Assembly (NCBI RefSeq): GCF_021442325.1
Contig: NZ_CP087879.1
Location: 310,001-374,000 of the forward strand
From: Agromyces marinus
GTDB taxonomy: Bacteria; Actinomycetota; Actinomycetes; Actinomycetales; Microbacteriaceae
Length of the DNA: 64,000 nucleotides
Direction of reading: 5' to 3'
Shown here: positions 7,829 through 16,348 of the stretch, one piece after another
Position numbering within the stretch: position 1 is the stretch's first letter
How the letters are laid out: the number at the start of each line of letters is the position of its first letter
Notes under the pieces: model-generated
The model's input: only the letters and a program-made list of their open reading frames with translations
Databases searched by the model: none
Told to the model about the DNA's origin: nothing
Made by a program: the position numbers and the translations under genes

Positions 7829-8472
7829 CCGTGCGGGTCGTGATCGCGGACGACCACCCCATGTACCGGTTCGGGCTGCGTGCGGCGCTGGAAGCGCTGG
7901 GCGACGTCGATGTCGTCGGCGAGGCGTCGGACGGTGCCGAGCTGGTCGGGCTCGTCGCCGACCGCGCACCCGACGTCGCGTTGACCGACCTCGCCATGCC
8001 GGGAACCGACGGCGTCTCGGCGGTCGCCGAGATCAGCGCCCGGTTCCCCGGAACGCGCACCCTCGTGCTGACCATGGACGCCGGAGACGACGCCATCCTG
8101 GCCGCGCTCCGCGCGGGCGCGAGCGGCTACCTTCTCAAGGACGCCGAACGGGACGAGATCGCGAGGGCGATCCGCGTCGTCGCGACGGGGGGCACCGTGT
8201 TCTCCGGCGAGGTCGGCGCGAGACTGGTGCAGCATGCATCCGCTCCGAACCGAGAGCGCACCCGCCCGTTCCCCGAACTCACCGAACGCGAGACCGAGAT
8301 CCTCGCCCACATCGCGGCGGGTCGGTCCAACCGCGACATCGCCGTCTCGCTCTTCCTCGCGGAGAAGACGGTGCGCAACAACGTGGCGATGATCCTCGCG
8401 AAGCTGCACCTGCGCGACCGTGCGGCGGCGGTGGCCGCCGCGCGCGACCACGGGCTGGGCGCCGGCCGCTGA
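7825..8472 (+). CDS. LuxR/NarL-family response regulator
   Basis: This is the partner of the histidine kinase, with which it overlaps by 4 nt. The receiver domain (residues 1-120) has the acidic pair in VIADDHP, the phosphoacceptor Asp55 in LTDLAMPG and the conserved Lys in GYLLKDA. The C-terminal LuxR-type helix-turn-helix reads LTERETEILAHIAAGRSNRD and then VRNNVAMILAKLHLRDR. Length is 215 residues, standard. The spacing to the kinase argues for a translationally coupled operon. Targets cannot be read from the neighbourhood, although regulators of this class often bind short inverted repeats. Confidence 0.95.
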   Translation: MTVRVVIADDHPMYRFGLRAALEALGDVDVVGEASDGAELVGLVADRAPDVALTDLAMPGTDGVSAVAEISARFPGTRTLVLTMDAGDDAILAALRAGASGYLLKDAERDEIARAIRVVATGGTVFSGEVGARLVQHASAPNRERTRPFPELTERETEILAHIAAGRSNRDIAVSLFLAEKTVRNNVAMILAKLHLRDRAAAVAAARDHGLGAGR

Positions 8473-8524
8473 CCGAACGGCGCGGGGCCTCCGCCTCAGC
8501 CCCAGTGCGCGTTCGTGCCCGGGC

Positions 8525-9274
8525 TCAGCCGGCCCGGGGCAGCGTCCGCCGCGTCGCGAGCCCATCCACGAAGTCGCCCAGGATCGCCGCGGACGCCGCA
8601 GCAGCTCCCGGCCCGCACGAGGCCTGCAGCTCGCGCATGCCCTCGACCGAGAGGCCGTGCTCGGGCAGCTCGTCACGCCAGGCCGCGAGCCAGTCCTCGT
8701 GGATCTCGTGCGTGACCTCGGGATGGAACTGGACCGCGAGCAGCCAGTCGCCGCGCCGGAACGCCTGGTTGGCGTACTGCGGCGACCCGGCGAGGCGCTC
8801 GACGCCGTCGGGCAGGTCGAACGTGTCGCCGTGCCACTGCACGAAGCGCGCGCCCGCCGCGTGGCGGACGGGGGAGTCCTCGCCGGCCTCGGTGAGTTCG
8901 ACGCCGAGCCAGCCGACCTCCTTGCGCGGCCCGCGGTACACGTCGGCGCCGAGGGCGGCAGCCAGCAGCTGGGCGCCCAGGCACACGCCGAACACGGGAG
9001 CCTCGGCCGCGATGCGGGCGCGGAGCAGGTCGAGCTCCGCCGCGAGGTAGGGGTACTCGTCGGCCTCGTACACGCCCTCGTCGCCGCCGAGCACGACGAC
9101 GAGGTCGGCGGTCAGGGGGTCGATCGCGGTCACGTCGCCCGTCGGGGCGTCGAACACGCGCACCTCGTAGCCGTGCGCCTCGAGCGTCGGGCCGAGGTTG
9201 CCCAGGCCGATCGCGGAGTCGTGGCGGAGCACCAGGGCGACGGGAGTGCCGGCCGTGCCGGCGGCATCCGTCAT
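8525..9274 (-). CDS. class I glutamine amidotransferase-like protein
   Basis: This is a 249-residue class I amidotransferase of the GuaA-N-like type. The nucleophile elbow is FGVCLGAQLLAAALGA and the catalytic His/Glu pair is in AVQFHPEVTHEIHEDW. No synthetase domain is fused, as in the many stand-alone family members that hydrolyse glutamine or gamma-glutamyl compounds. A typical hydrophobic N-terminal strand (ALVLRHDSAIGLGNL) is present. The ATG at 9274 overlaps the stop of the cation-efflux gene by 4 nt (ATGA), so both are translated from one message. The acceptor substrate is unknown. Confidence 0.88.
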   Translation of the reverse strand: MTDAAGTAGTPVALVLRHDSAIGLGNLGPTLEAHGYEVRVFDAPTGDVTAIDPLTADLVVVLGGDEGVYEADEYPYLAAELDLLRARIAAEAPVFGVCLGAQLLAAALGADVYRGPRKEVGWLGVELTEAGEDSPVRHAAGARFVQWHGDTFDLPDGVERLAGSPQYANQAFRRGDWLLAVQFHPEVTHEIHEDWLAAWRDELPEHGLSVEGMRELQASCGPGAAAASAAILGDFVDGLATRRTLPRAG

Positions 9275-10233
9275 TCGAGCCCCTTGATGACGATCGCGTC
9301 GGTCGGCGGCGCGGCCAGGTTCGGATCGACGTACACGTCGGGTTCGATGTAGATCACGCGGGCCGCGGGCACCGCATCTCGGATGCGCCGCTCGATGACG
9401 TTCGTGGCGGTCGAGACCTCGAGCAGCCGCTGGTCGGCATGGAACCCGACCTTCGCGGCGACGAGCAGCTCGTCGGGACCGAGGTAGAGGGTCTTCATGT
9501 GGATGATGCGCTCGGCCTCCGGGCCGGCGAGGATCGCGGACTCGATGCTCGCCGCATCGCTCTCGTTCGCGCCCTCGCCCACGAGCAGGCTCTTCGTCTC
9601 GACGCCCAGGATGATCGCGACCACGATCAGGAGCGTGCCGATCATGAGCGTGCCGACCGCATCCCACAGCGGATCGCCGGTCAGCACCGTGAGGCCCACG
9701 CCGAAGAGGGCGAACACGAGGCCGGTGAGCGCGGCGACGTCCTCGAGCAGCACGACGGGCAGTTCGGGCGCCTTGGCGCGCCGGACGAACTGCACCCAGC
9801 TCTGCCTGCCGCGCACCTTGTTCGACTCGACGACCGCGGTGCGCAGCGAGAACGACTCGAGCAGGATCGCGATCAGGAGGACCAGGATGGGCAGCCACGC
9901 GTTCGTGAGCTCGTGCGGGTGGGTCAGCTTGTCGATGCCCTCGTAGATCGAGAACATGCCGCCGACCGAGAACAGGATGATCGACACGACGAACGCGTAC
10001 ACGTACCGCTCGCGGCCGTAGCCGAACGGATGCTCGCGGTCGGCGGCCTTCTTCGCCTGGCGCCCGCCGACGAAGAGCAGCAGCTGGTTGCCGGCATCCG
10101 CGACCGAGTGGATGGCCTCCGCGAGCATCGACGCCGAACCCGAGAAGAACCACGCGATGAACTTGGTGATCGCGATGCCCGTGTTCGCGAGGAATGCCGC
10201 CAGGATCGCCTTCGTGCCGCCGGATGCGCTCAT
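9271..10233 (-). CDS. cation diffusion facilitator family transporter
   Basis: This is a divalent metal cation/proton antiporter of the CDF family (320 residues), acting in the cytoplasmic membrane. About six membrane helices are visible. The metal site of helix 2 is in LAEAIHSVADAGNQ (the H-x3-D pattern) and that of helix 5 in VVLLEDVAALTGL. Helix 3 is preceded by ADREHPFGYGRERY, a family signature. The cytoplasmic C-terminal domain spans about residues 225-320. Zn, Mn or Fe are possible substrates. It is the first gene of a two-gene unit with the amidotransferase and is divergent from proC across a shared promoter palindrome. Confidence 0.93.
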   Translation of the reverse strand: MSASGGTKAILAAFLANTGIAITKFIAWFFSGSASMLAEAIHSVADAGNQLLLFVGGRQAKKAADREHPFGYGRERYVYAFVVSIILFSVGGMFSIYEGIDKLTHPHELTNAWLPILVLLIAILLESFSLRTAVVESNKVRGRQSWVQFVRRAKAPELPVVLLEDVAALTGLVFALFGVGLTVLTGDPLWDAVGTLMIGTLLIVVAIILGVETKSLLVGEGANESDAASIESAILAGPEAERIIHMKTLYLGPDELLVAAKVGFHADQRLLEVSTATNVIERRIRDAVPAARVIYIEPDVYVDPNLAAPPTDAIVIKGLE

Positions 10234-10239
10234 GCGCCA

Positions 10240-10249
10240 ATCCTAGGAT
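10240..10249. promoter_or_regulatory. palindromic bidirectional promoter (overlapping -10 boxes)
   Basis: ATCCTAGGAT is a perfect 10-bp palindrome. Read on the plus strand, TAGGAT (10244-10249) is 7 nt before the proC ATG. Read on the minus strand, TAGGAT (10245-10240) is 6 nt before the ATG of the cation-efflux gene. Both genes therefore appear to use overlapping -10 boxes and leaderless starts. Confidence 0.55.
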
Positions 10250-10256
10250 GGCTGCC

Positions 10257-11108
10257 ATGACCACCACCCCGACCGTCGAACTGCCCGCGATCGCCTTCCT
10301 CGGGGCCGGGTCGATGGCCCGCGCCATCCTCGCCGGGCTGCTCGCTCCGCACGTCGCGGTCGAGGGCGGCATCCGCGCCACCAACCGCAGCGCCGAGCGC
10401 GCGGCCGAGTTCGACGACGAGCCGCGGGTGCGCGCGTTCGCGACCGAGACGGATGCCGCGGCCAACCGCACCGCGGTCGACGGCGCGAAGCTCGTGGTCG
10501 TCGCCGTGAAGCCCGCGATGGTGCCGGGCCTGCTCGACGAGATCGCGGACGCCCTCGAACCGGGCGCGGTCGTCGTGAGCGTCGCGGCGGGCGTCACGGT
10601 CGCGACGTTCGAGGCGCACCTGCCCGAGCAGGTCTCGGTCGTGCGGACGATGCCGAACACGCCCGCCGTCGTCGGCCGCGCCGTCACCGGCGTCTCCGCG
10701 GGCACGCGTTCCAGCGAGGCCGACCTCGCGCTCGTCGTGTCGCTCTTCGAGACGGTCGGCGAGGTGCTCGTGGTCCCCGAGTCGCAGCTCGATGCGCTCT
10801 CGACGATCTCGGGGTCCGGGCCGGCGTACGTGTTCCTGCTCATCGAGGAGCTGACGAAGGCGGCAGTCGCGAAGGGGTTCACGACCGAGCAGGCGCGAAC
10901 CATGGTCGAGGGCACCTTCCGGGGTGCGAGCGAGCTGCTCGCGGTATCCGACGACGACCCTGCCGAGCTGCGCCGTCGGGTGACGAGCCCGAAGGGCACC
11001 ACCGAACGTGCGGTCGCGGTCCTGCAGGACGCCGGACTCGCCGACCTGTTCGCGCGGGCGACGGATGCCGCGCTCGCCCGCGCGCGAGAGCTGGCGGCCG
11101 GGGCGTGA
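10257..11108 (+). CDS. proC: pyrroline-5-carboxylate reductase
   Basis: ProC reduces 1-pyrroline-5-carboxylate to proline with NAD(P)H, the last step of proline synthesis. The Rossmann motif is IAFLGAGSMARAILAGLL at the N-terminus. The C-terminal helical domain has the family signature around ISGSGPAYVFLLIEELTKAA and RVTSPKGTTERA. The 283-residue length is slightly above the usual 260-275. The ATG at 10257 is 7 nt after TAGGAT, implying a leaderless transcript; ATG at 10248 is the alternative. The stop overlaps the GTG of the GH20 gene by 4 nt. Confidence 0.96.
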   Translation: MTTTPTVELPAIAFLGAGSMARAILAGLLAPHVAVEGGIRATNRSAERAAEFDDEPRVRAFATETDAAANRTAVDGAKLVVVAVKPAMVPGLLDEIADALEPGAVVVSVAAGVTVATFEAHLPEQVSVVRTMPNTPAVVGRAVTGVSAGTRSSEADLALVVSLFETVGEVLVVPESQLDALSTISGSGPAYVFLLIEELTKAAVAKGFTTEQARTMVEGTFRGASELLAVSDDDPAELRRRVTSPKGTTERAVAVLQDAGLADLFARATDAALARARELAAGA

Positions 11109-12430
11109 GCATCGCGCCGCTCGCACCGCGCGCGCCGCTCGACCTCGACGGCGACCCCCGGTTCGGCTGGCGCGGCGTGATGCTCGACGTCGCACGCCGG
11201 TTCCGCCCGCTGCCCGAACTGCGGCGATTCATCGACCTGCTCGCCGCGCACGGGCTCAACGTGCTGCAGCTGCACCTCACCGACGACCAGGGCTGGCGGT
11301 TCGAGGTGCGCGCCTACCCGCGCCTGGCCGAGGTCGGCGGCCGCAGGTCGGCGTCGCAGGTCGGCCACGGGCCGTCGGCGACGCTCGACGGCGTGCCGCA
11401 CCAGGGGGCGTACTCGCAGGCCGAACTGCGCGAGCTCGTCGCGTACGCGGCGGCACGCGGCATCCGCCTGGTGCCCGAGATCGACGTGCCGGGCCACGCG
11501 CAGTCCATCCTCGCCGCCCACCCCGAGTTCGGGGTCGGCGGGGTCGAGGCGGTGCGCGCGCGCGTCGCCGAGCCGTGGACGCGCTTCGGCATCAGCGACG
11601 AGGTGCTGAACGTCGAGGAGTCGACGGTCGCGTTCGTGTGCACCGTGTTCGACGAACTGTGCGACGTGTTCGACTCCGACGTCGTCGGGATCGGCGGCGA
11701 CGAGGCGCAGAAGCGGCGCTGGCGCGACGACCCGCGCACCCAGGAGCTCATGGCCGAGCGCGGCCTCGCCGACGAGGACGAGCTGCAGGCGTGGTTCCTC
11801 GGGCGGGTGGCCGCCCACCTCGCCGGGCGCGGACGTCGCGTCATCGGGTGGGACGAGATGCTCGAGGGAGCGGATGCCGCGGCGGCGGTGCCGCCGCTGC
11901 CCTCGGACGCCGTCGTCGCGTCATGGCGCGGACCGGTCGGTGCCGAGCTCGGCGCGCGCCTCGGGCACGACGTCGTGCTCTGCCCCGACCTGTGGACCTA
12001 CTTCGACTACCGGCAGTCGGATGCCGCGGAGGAACCGATCCCGGTCGGCACCGTGCTCTCGCTCGAGGACGTCGCGGCGTTCGACCCCGTGCCCGACTCG
12101 GCGCCGGACGGGTTCGCCGAGCGCGTCGCGGGCGTGCAGGCCAACGTCTGGACCGAGCACCTCGACACCCGCGATCGCCTCGACTACGCGGTCTTCCCTC
12201 GCCTCGGCGCGTTCGCCGAGGTCGCCTGGAACGGCGGCCCGCTCGACTGGGGCTCGTTCGCGACGCGACTGCCCGCGTACCTCTCCTGGCTGGCCGAGCA
12301 GGGCGTCGACTACCGCCCGCTCGAGGGCCCTCGACCCGACCAGCAGCGGCCGGGCGTGCCGGGGGTGCCGCGCTCGCGCGAGGAGCGCCTCGCCGAACTC
12401 GCTCGGCTCACGGCCTCCCTCGCACGCTGA
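11105..12430 (+). CDS. beta-N-acetylhexosaminidase (GH20)
   Basis: This 441-residue enzyme matches the catalytic barrel of glycoside hydrolase family 20, which releases terminal N-acetylhexosamine with substrate-assisted catalysis. The barrel starts at GWRGVMLDVARRF. It continues with LNVLQLHLTDDQGWR and LVPEIDVPGHAQSI, and the catalytic Asp-Glu pair is in VVGIGGDEAQKRRW. No signal peptide and no N-terminal GH20b domain are visible, so the enzyme is probably cytoplasmic and acts on imported chitobiose or on recycled cell-wall fragments. GTG at 11105 overlaps proC by 4 nt. Translational coupling to proline synthesis is probably incidental. Confidence 0.92.
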   Translation: MSIAPLAPRAPLDLDGDPRFGWRGVMLDVARRFRPLPELRRFIDLLAAHGLNVLQLHLTDDQGWRFEVRAYPRLAEVGGRRSASQVGHGPSATLDGVPHQGAYSQAELRELVAYAAARGIRLVPEIDVPGHAQSILAAHPEFGVGGVEAVRARVAEPWTRFGISDEVLNVEESTVAFVCTVFDELCDVFDSDVVGIGGDEAQKRRWRDDPRTQELMAERGLADEDELQAWFLGRVAAHLAGRGRRVIGWDEMLEGADAAAAVPPLPSDAVVASWRGPVGAELGARLGHDVVLCPDLWTYFDYRQSDAAEEPIPVGTVLSLEDVAAFDPVPDSAPDGFAERVAGVQANVWTEHLDTRDRLDYAVFPRLGAFAEVAWNGGPLDWGSFATRLPAYLSWLAEQGVDYRPLEGPRPDQQRPGVPGVPRSREERLAELARLTASLAR

Positions 12431-12471
12431 CGCTCGCGGCCGTCACGCACCGGAACGACGACGGCGCTGCC

Positions 12472-13617
12472 TCAGCCGCGCCGCTCGAGCAGCGTCATGA
12501 CCTCGAAGTGCGGCGTCTGCGGGAACATGTCGAACACGCGCGCCCGAACGGGCCGGTACGAGGGCATCGCGGCGAGGTCCTTCGCGAGCGAGACGGCGTT
12601 GCAGCTCGAGTAGAGCACGTGGCGGATGCCGGATGCCTCGAGCCATCCGCTCAGCTCGGCGCCGATGCCGCGACGCGGCGGGTTCACGACCACGAGGTCG
12701 GGCGCCTCGTCGGCCGGGGCGTCGAGCGCGAAGCGCGTGGCATCCCCGGATTCGAACCGCACCCGGTGGAGCGCGGCATCCGTTCGGCTGAGCTCCGCGC
12801 TCGCGACGGCCTCGACGCTCGTCTCGATGCCGGTGACGGCGGGGCCCTCGTCGGGGTCGCCGCCCGCGAGGTGCAGCGCGAAGCCGCCGACGCCCGAGTA
12901 GAGGTCCCATGCCGAGGCGGGTGCGAGGTCGGTGATCCAGTCGCGCGCCTCGGCGTAGAGGGCCGCCGCGATGGTCGTGTTCGTCTGGAAGAAGCTCTGC
13001 GGGCGCAGGTGCATCGTCACGTCGTTCAGGCGCATCGCGAGCGTCTGCTGTTCGGTGAGCACGATCTCGTGCTCGCCCTCGAGTACGGCCTTGTGCTCGG
13101 GCAGCACGTTCACGCTCACCACCCGCGCGTTCGGCAGGTCGGCGAGCAGCGTCGGCAGGTGCTTGCGGATGCGCGCCACCGGCTCGGTCGAGCGCAGCAC
13201 GAAGCGGATCATGAGCTCGCCGTCGGGCGACTCGGTGACGATGAGGTGCTTCAGCTCGCCCGTGCGGCGCGGCACGTCGTAGGGCGTGATGCGCGACAGC
13301 GTGATGAACCGGGCGATCGGCCCGAATGCGGCGCGGTGACCGGGGGAGCAGATGCCGCAGGCCTGGAGGTCGACGCCGTGGCCGTCGGCGTCGAGGATGC
13401 CGATCGTGGGCGCGTCGACCGTGCCGCCGACGACCATCTTCGCCTTGTTGCGGTAGTCGCGCTCGCCCGAGGCGACGGGCGGCGCCCACTCGGCCACATC
13501 GAACGGCGCCAGCAGGTCCTCGGCGCGCGCCTGCTTCTCCGCGAGCTGCGCAGGGTACGGCCGACCCATGAGCGTGCACGACCGGCAGCGCCCCGCGTCG
13601 AAGTAGGCGCAGTCCAC
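12472..13617 (-). CDS. rlmC: 23S rRNA (uracil-C5)-methyltransferase RlmC (RumB)
   Basis: This enzyme methylates a 23S rRNA uracil at C5 (U747 in E. coli numbering). The 381-residue protein starts with the Fe-S cysteine cluster CAYFDAGRCRSC and has a further cysteine pair in ACGIC. The SAM-binding site is DLYSGVGGFALHLAGG. The catalytic nucleophile lies in LYSSCNAVSLAKDL, preceded by VVVNPPRRGIGAE. No TRAM domain is present, which separates RlmC from RlmD. GTG at 13617 begins exactly at the conserved DCAYFDAG and is 7 nt after a TACGCT box (leaderless); the longer open frame has no support. It converges with the GH20 gene. Confidence 0.92.
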   Translation of the reverse strand: MDCAYFDAGRCRSCTLMGRPYPAQLAEKQARAEDLLAPFDVAEWAPPVASGERDYRNKAKMVVGGTVDAPTIGILDADGHGVDLQACGICSPGHRAAFGPIARFITLSRITPYDVPRRTGELKHLIVTESPDGELMIRFVLRSTEPVARIRKHLPTLLADLPNARVVSVNVLPEHKAVLEGEHEIVLTEQQTLAMRLNDVTMHLRPQSFFQTNTTIAAALYAEARDWITDLAPASAWDLYSGVGGFALHLAGGDPDEGPAVTGIETSVEAVASAELSRTDAALHRVRFESGDATRFALDAPADEAPDLVVVNPPRRGIGAELSGWLEASGIRHVLYSSCNAVSLAKDLAAMPSYRPVRARVFDMFPQTPHFEVMTLLERRG

Positions 13618-13624
13618 GTCATCA

Positions 13625-13630
13625 AGCGTA
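13625..13630 (-). promoter_or_regulatory. -10 box of rlmC (leaderless)
   Basis: The minus strand reads TACGCT, 7 nt before the GTG of rlmC. It supports the short start over the longer open frame. Confidence 0.5.
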
Positions 13631-13715
13631 GGCGGCCGACGCGAGCCGGATCGTGTCGCGTGCACGGCGACCGCCCCGGGCGCAGGTACGCTCACGATGA
13701 AATCAGGAGTCGCCC

Positions 13716-14111
13716 ATGGAACCGCTCGACGTCATCGCGCTGGCCGGCGAGGTGGTCGCGTGGATCGCGCTCACCTCCGGGCTCGCGCTGCTGCTCGCGT
13801 TCGCCTTCGCACGGATGGCCGACGGGACGTGGGATCCGACCGAGGTCGCGATCCTCCAGCGCCCCGACGGAGACCTCGTCCGCTGGTTCGCCGGCGGCGA
13901 GTTCCATGAGCGCCCCCTCGAGGCCCACGAGCACGCGCGCCACGGCGACGAGGGCGAACTCGTCGGCTGGGTCCGGCGACGCACCCCCGAACGACTGCGA
14001 TTCGAGGCGTCGTCGCACGTGCCGCGCGTGCTCGGAACGCTCGCCGTGATCCTGCTCGTCGTGGGCGTCGCCGCGACGGTCGCGTCGACCGTCGCCGGCG
14101 CGGTCGCCTGA
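13716..14111 (+). CDS. hypothetical protein with two membrane helices
   Basis: This 131-residue protein is not recognised. One helix spans about residues 6-33 (the ALTSGLALLLAFAF part) and one about residues 107-130 (LGTLAVILLVVGVAATVAS). Between them is a polar domain of about 70 residues rich in Asp, Glu and Arg, containing the strand pair EVAILQRPDGDLVRWFAGGE. Both termini probably face the same side. The ATG at 13716 has CAGGAG at good spacing. It lies in the short gap between the divergent rlmC gene and the convergent potassium-uptake pair. Confidence 0.7.
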   Translation: MEPLDVIALAGEVVAWIALTSGLALLLAFAFARMADGTWDPTEVAILQRPDGDLVRWFAGGEFHERPLEAHEHARHGDEGELVGWVRRRTPERLRFEASSHVPRVLGTLAVILLVVGVAATVASTVAGAVA

Positions 14112-14169
14112 GCCCGGCGGACGGATCCGTCGGTGCGGCATCCGCCCCGCGGCATCCGCCCCGCCCGCC

Positions 14170-14838
14170 CTATTCGAGCGCCGCGAACTTCTCGATGTCG
14201 CCCTCGGTGCCCGAGACGATGATGAGGTCGTGCGTGGTCACGACCGTGTGCTCGGTCGCGTACGTGAACGGCTTGCCGGGGCTCTTGACCCCCACCACGG
14301 TGACGCGGTGGCGTGAGCGCACGCCCGACTCCGTGAGCGTCTTGCCCCGGATCGGCTTCGGCGGGTACATCTTCACGAGCGCGAAGTCGTCGTCGAACTC
14401 GATGAAGTCGAGCATGCGGCCCGACACGAGGTGCGCCGTCCGCTCGCCCGCCTCGCGCTCGGGGTAGATGACGTGGTTCGCGCCGATGCGCTCGAGGATC
14501 TTGCCGTGCGAGCTCGAGATCGCCTTCGCCCAGATCTGCGGGATCTTCAGGTCGACGAGGTTCGCGGTGATGAGCACCGATGCCTCGACCGACGATCCCA
14601 CCGCGCACACCGCGATCGAGAACTCCTGCGCGCCGATCTGCTTCAACGCGTCGAGCGACTTCGCGTCGGCGACGACCGCGTGCGTGACGCGCTCCGCCCA
14701 CTTCTGCACCAGGTTCTCGTCCTCGTCGACCGCGAGGACCTCGCGGCCGAGCCGGTCGAGCTGGCCGGCCGTGGCGGCGCCGAACCGCCCCAGGCCGATG
14801 ACGAGCACCGGCGCGTCGTGCTTGATGCGATCAACCAA
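14170..14838 (-). CDS. TrkA/KtrA-type potassium channel regulatory subunit
   Basis: This 222-residue cytoplasmic protein gates the potassium-uptake membrane subunit encoded just upstream. The RCK N-terminal domain has the nucleotide-binding motif VLVIGLGRFGAATAGQLDRLG and the acidic residue of EVLAVDEDE. The RCK C-terminal domain starts near residue 140 (ALVKMYPPKPIRGKTL). The start is TTG at 14838: GGAAGAGAGG lies 7 nt before it and the reading begins LVDRIKHDAPVLVIG. It overlaps the end of the membrane-subunit gene by 8 nt, so translation is coupled. An upstream ATG would add 28 arginine- and serine-rich residues unlike the family. Confidence 0.9.
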   Translation of the reverse strand: MVDRIKHDAPVLVIGLGRFGAATAGQLDRLGREVLAVDEDENLVQKWAERVTHAVVADAKSLDALKQIGAQEFSIAVCAVGSSVEASVLITANLVDLKIPQIWAKAISSSHGKILERIGANHVIYPEREAGERTAHLVSGRMLDFIEFDDDFALVKMYPPKPIRGKTLTESGVRSRHRVTVVGVKSPGKPFTYATEHTVVTTHDLIIVSGTEGDIEKFAALE

Positions 14839-16276
14839 CGATGGGCCTCTCTTCCGGTCGTTTGAACAGCTGGCGCTTCTGGGTCGCGGCGAACGCCGCA
14901 GCGAGGGTGACCGTGCCGACACGCCCCATGAACATCGTCAGCGCCATCACGTACTTGCCCTCGGGCGGCAACGACTCGGTGAGCCCGGTCGAGAGGCCGC
15001 ACGTGGCGAACGCCGAGATCACGTCGAACAGCACGAAGTCGAGCGGAGACTTCGTGATCTGGGTGATGATCACCGTCGAGACCGCCACGATCGTGGCGCC
15101 CCACAGCACGACGCTGACCGCCAGGCGCAGCATGTCGCGCGGGATGCGGCGGCCGAACGCCTCCATCGCCGGCTTGCCGCGCGCCTCCGCGTAGGCGGCG
15201 AGGAACAGCACGGCGAGCGTGGTCACCTTGATCCCGCCCGCGGTGGACGCGGACCCGCCGCCGACGAACATGAGCATGTCGGTCACGAGCAGGCTCGAAC
15301 CGTACATGTCGGCCATGTCGATGGTCGCGAAACCGCCCGACCTGGTCATGGTCGACATGAAGAACGCCTCGTAGAGGGTCTTGCCGAATCCGAACGAACC
15401 GTACGTCCTGGGATTGTCGTACTCGAGCACGAGGAAGGTGATGGCGCCGGCGAACCACAGCGCGACGGTCGTCGTGATCGTGAGCTTCACGTGCACGCTC
15501 CAGCGCCGCGGCGAGCTCCAGGTGCGCAGGAGCGCGAAGATCACGGGGAAGCCGAGGCTGCCGAGGAACACCGCGATCATCATGAGCGACTGGAACCAGT
15601 AGTCGTCGAAGAACTCGACCGGCCCCTCGGGGTTCGGATTGAACCCGGTGTTGGTGAACGCGCTCACCGCGTAGTACGCCGAGTACCACAGGCTCGTGCC
15701 GAAGTCGTATCCCTTCGCGAGCACGCTCGGGATCATCCCGACCATGATCACGGCCTCGATCGCGAGCGTGCTCACCGCGACGGTCGCAAGGAGCCCGCCG
15801 ACCTCGCCGAGCCGGATCGCCTGACGCTCCGACACCGGGCCGGCGTGCGCCCGAGACGGGTTGGTGTCGCTCGCGGCGATGAGCTTGGCCCGAAGGCCGA
15901 GCCGCCGCGAGATCACGAAGCCGAGGATCGAGGCGAGCGTGAGCACGCCCATGCCGCCGATGTTCATGCCGATGAAGATGACCGCATTGCCGAACGGCGA
16001 CCAGTGGGTGGCCATGTCGACCGTGGTCAGCCCGGTGACGCAGATCGTCGAGACGGCCGTGAAGAACGCGTCGTACAGCGGCGTGCCCCCGGTGCCGGTG
16101 CCGGCGCGCGCGAGCGGAAGCGAGAGCAGCGCGGTCGTGAGCAGGACCAGCGTCGCGAACACGAGGATCGCGAATCGCGACGGCGAGCTGCGGATGATCC
16201 CGCCGCCGAAGGCGCGGACGCGCATGAGCCACGAGCGCCGGGCGGGACCCCGACGACCCACGGCTTGCGCGGCCAT
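14831..16276 (-). CDS. TrkH/KtrB-type potassium uptake membrane subunit
   Basis: This 481-residue protein is a four-repeat cation channel-like transporter. All four pore loops are visible: TVSTICVTGLTTVD, SAFTNTGFNPN, STMTRSGGFATID and FATCGLSTGLTESLP. Each carries a glycine at the selectivity-filter position. Membrane helices surround each loop. It forms a complex with the RCK subunit encoded downstream, with which its gene overlaps by 8 nt. ATG at 16276 follows GGAGGGC. Uptake is driven by the membrane potential or a Na/H gradient, as known for the family. Confidence 0.95.
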   Translation of the reverse strand: MAAQAVGRRGPARRSWLMRVRAFGGGIIRSSPSRFAILVFATLVLLTTALLSLPLARAGTGTGGTPLYDAFFTAVSTICVTGLTTVDMATHWSPFGNAVIFIGMNIGGMGVLTLASILGFVISRRLGLRAKLIAASDTNPSRAHAGPVSERQAIRLGEVGGLLATVAVSTLAIEAVIMVGMIPSVLAKGYDFGTSLWYSAYYAVSAFTNTGFNPNPEGPVEFFDDYWFQSLMMIAVFLGSLGFPVIFALLRTWSSPRRWSVHVKLTITTTVALWFAGAITFLVLEYDNPRTYGSFGFGKTLYEAFFMSTMTRSGGFATIDMADMYGSSLLVTDMLMFVGGGSASTAGGIKVTTLAVLFLAAYAEARGKPAMEAFGRRIPRDMLRLAVSVVLWGATIVAVSTVIITQITKSPLDFVLFDVISAFATCGLSTGLTESLPPEGKYVMALTMFMGRVGTVTLAAAFAATQKRQLFKRPEERPIVG

Positions 16277-16336
16277 CAGCCCTCCATCCGCTCGACGCGT
16301 GAGTCATGGTACTCCCCGCCCCCGTCGCGGACTGAC

Positions 16337-16342
16337 TACCCT
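16337..16342 (+). promoter_or_regulatory. -10 box of the ArsR-type regulator gene (leaderless)
   Basis: TACCCT lies 6 nt before the ATG at 16349, and no ribosome-binding site is present. Confidence 0.5.
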
Positions 16343-16348
16343 TGCACC

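Noticed and set aside
5705..7969. A 754-codon minus-strand frame opposite the histidine kinase
   Set aside because: His/Arg/Asp-rich nonsense composition; the plus-strand kinase is certain.
8525..11818. A 1097-codon open frame on the minus strand
   Set aside because: Only its last 249 codons (the amidotransferase from 9274) are real; the rest is antisense to proC and GH20 and overlaps the cation-efflux gene in another frame. Long stop-free frames are expected at this GC content.
14468..16346. Plus-strand upstream extension of the ArsR-type gene
   Set aside because: It is antisense to the potassium-uptake genes; only the part from ATG 16349 has family similarity and a promoter.
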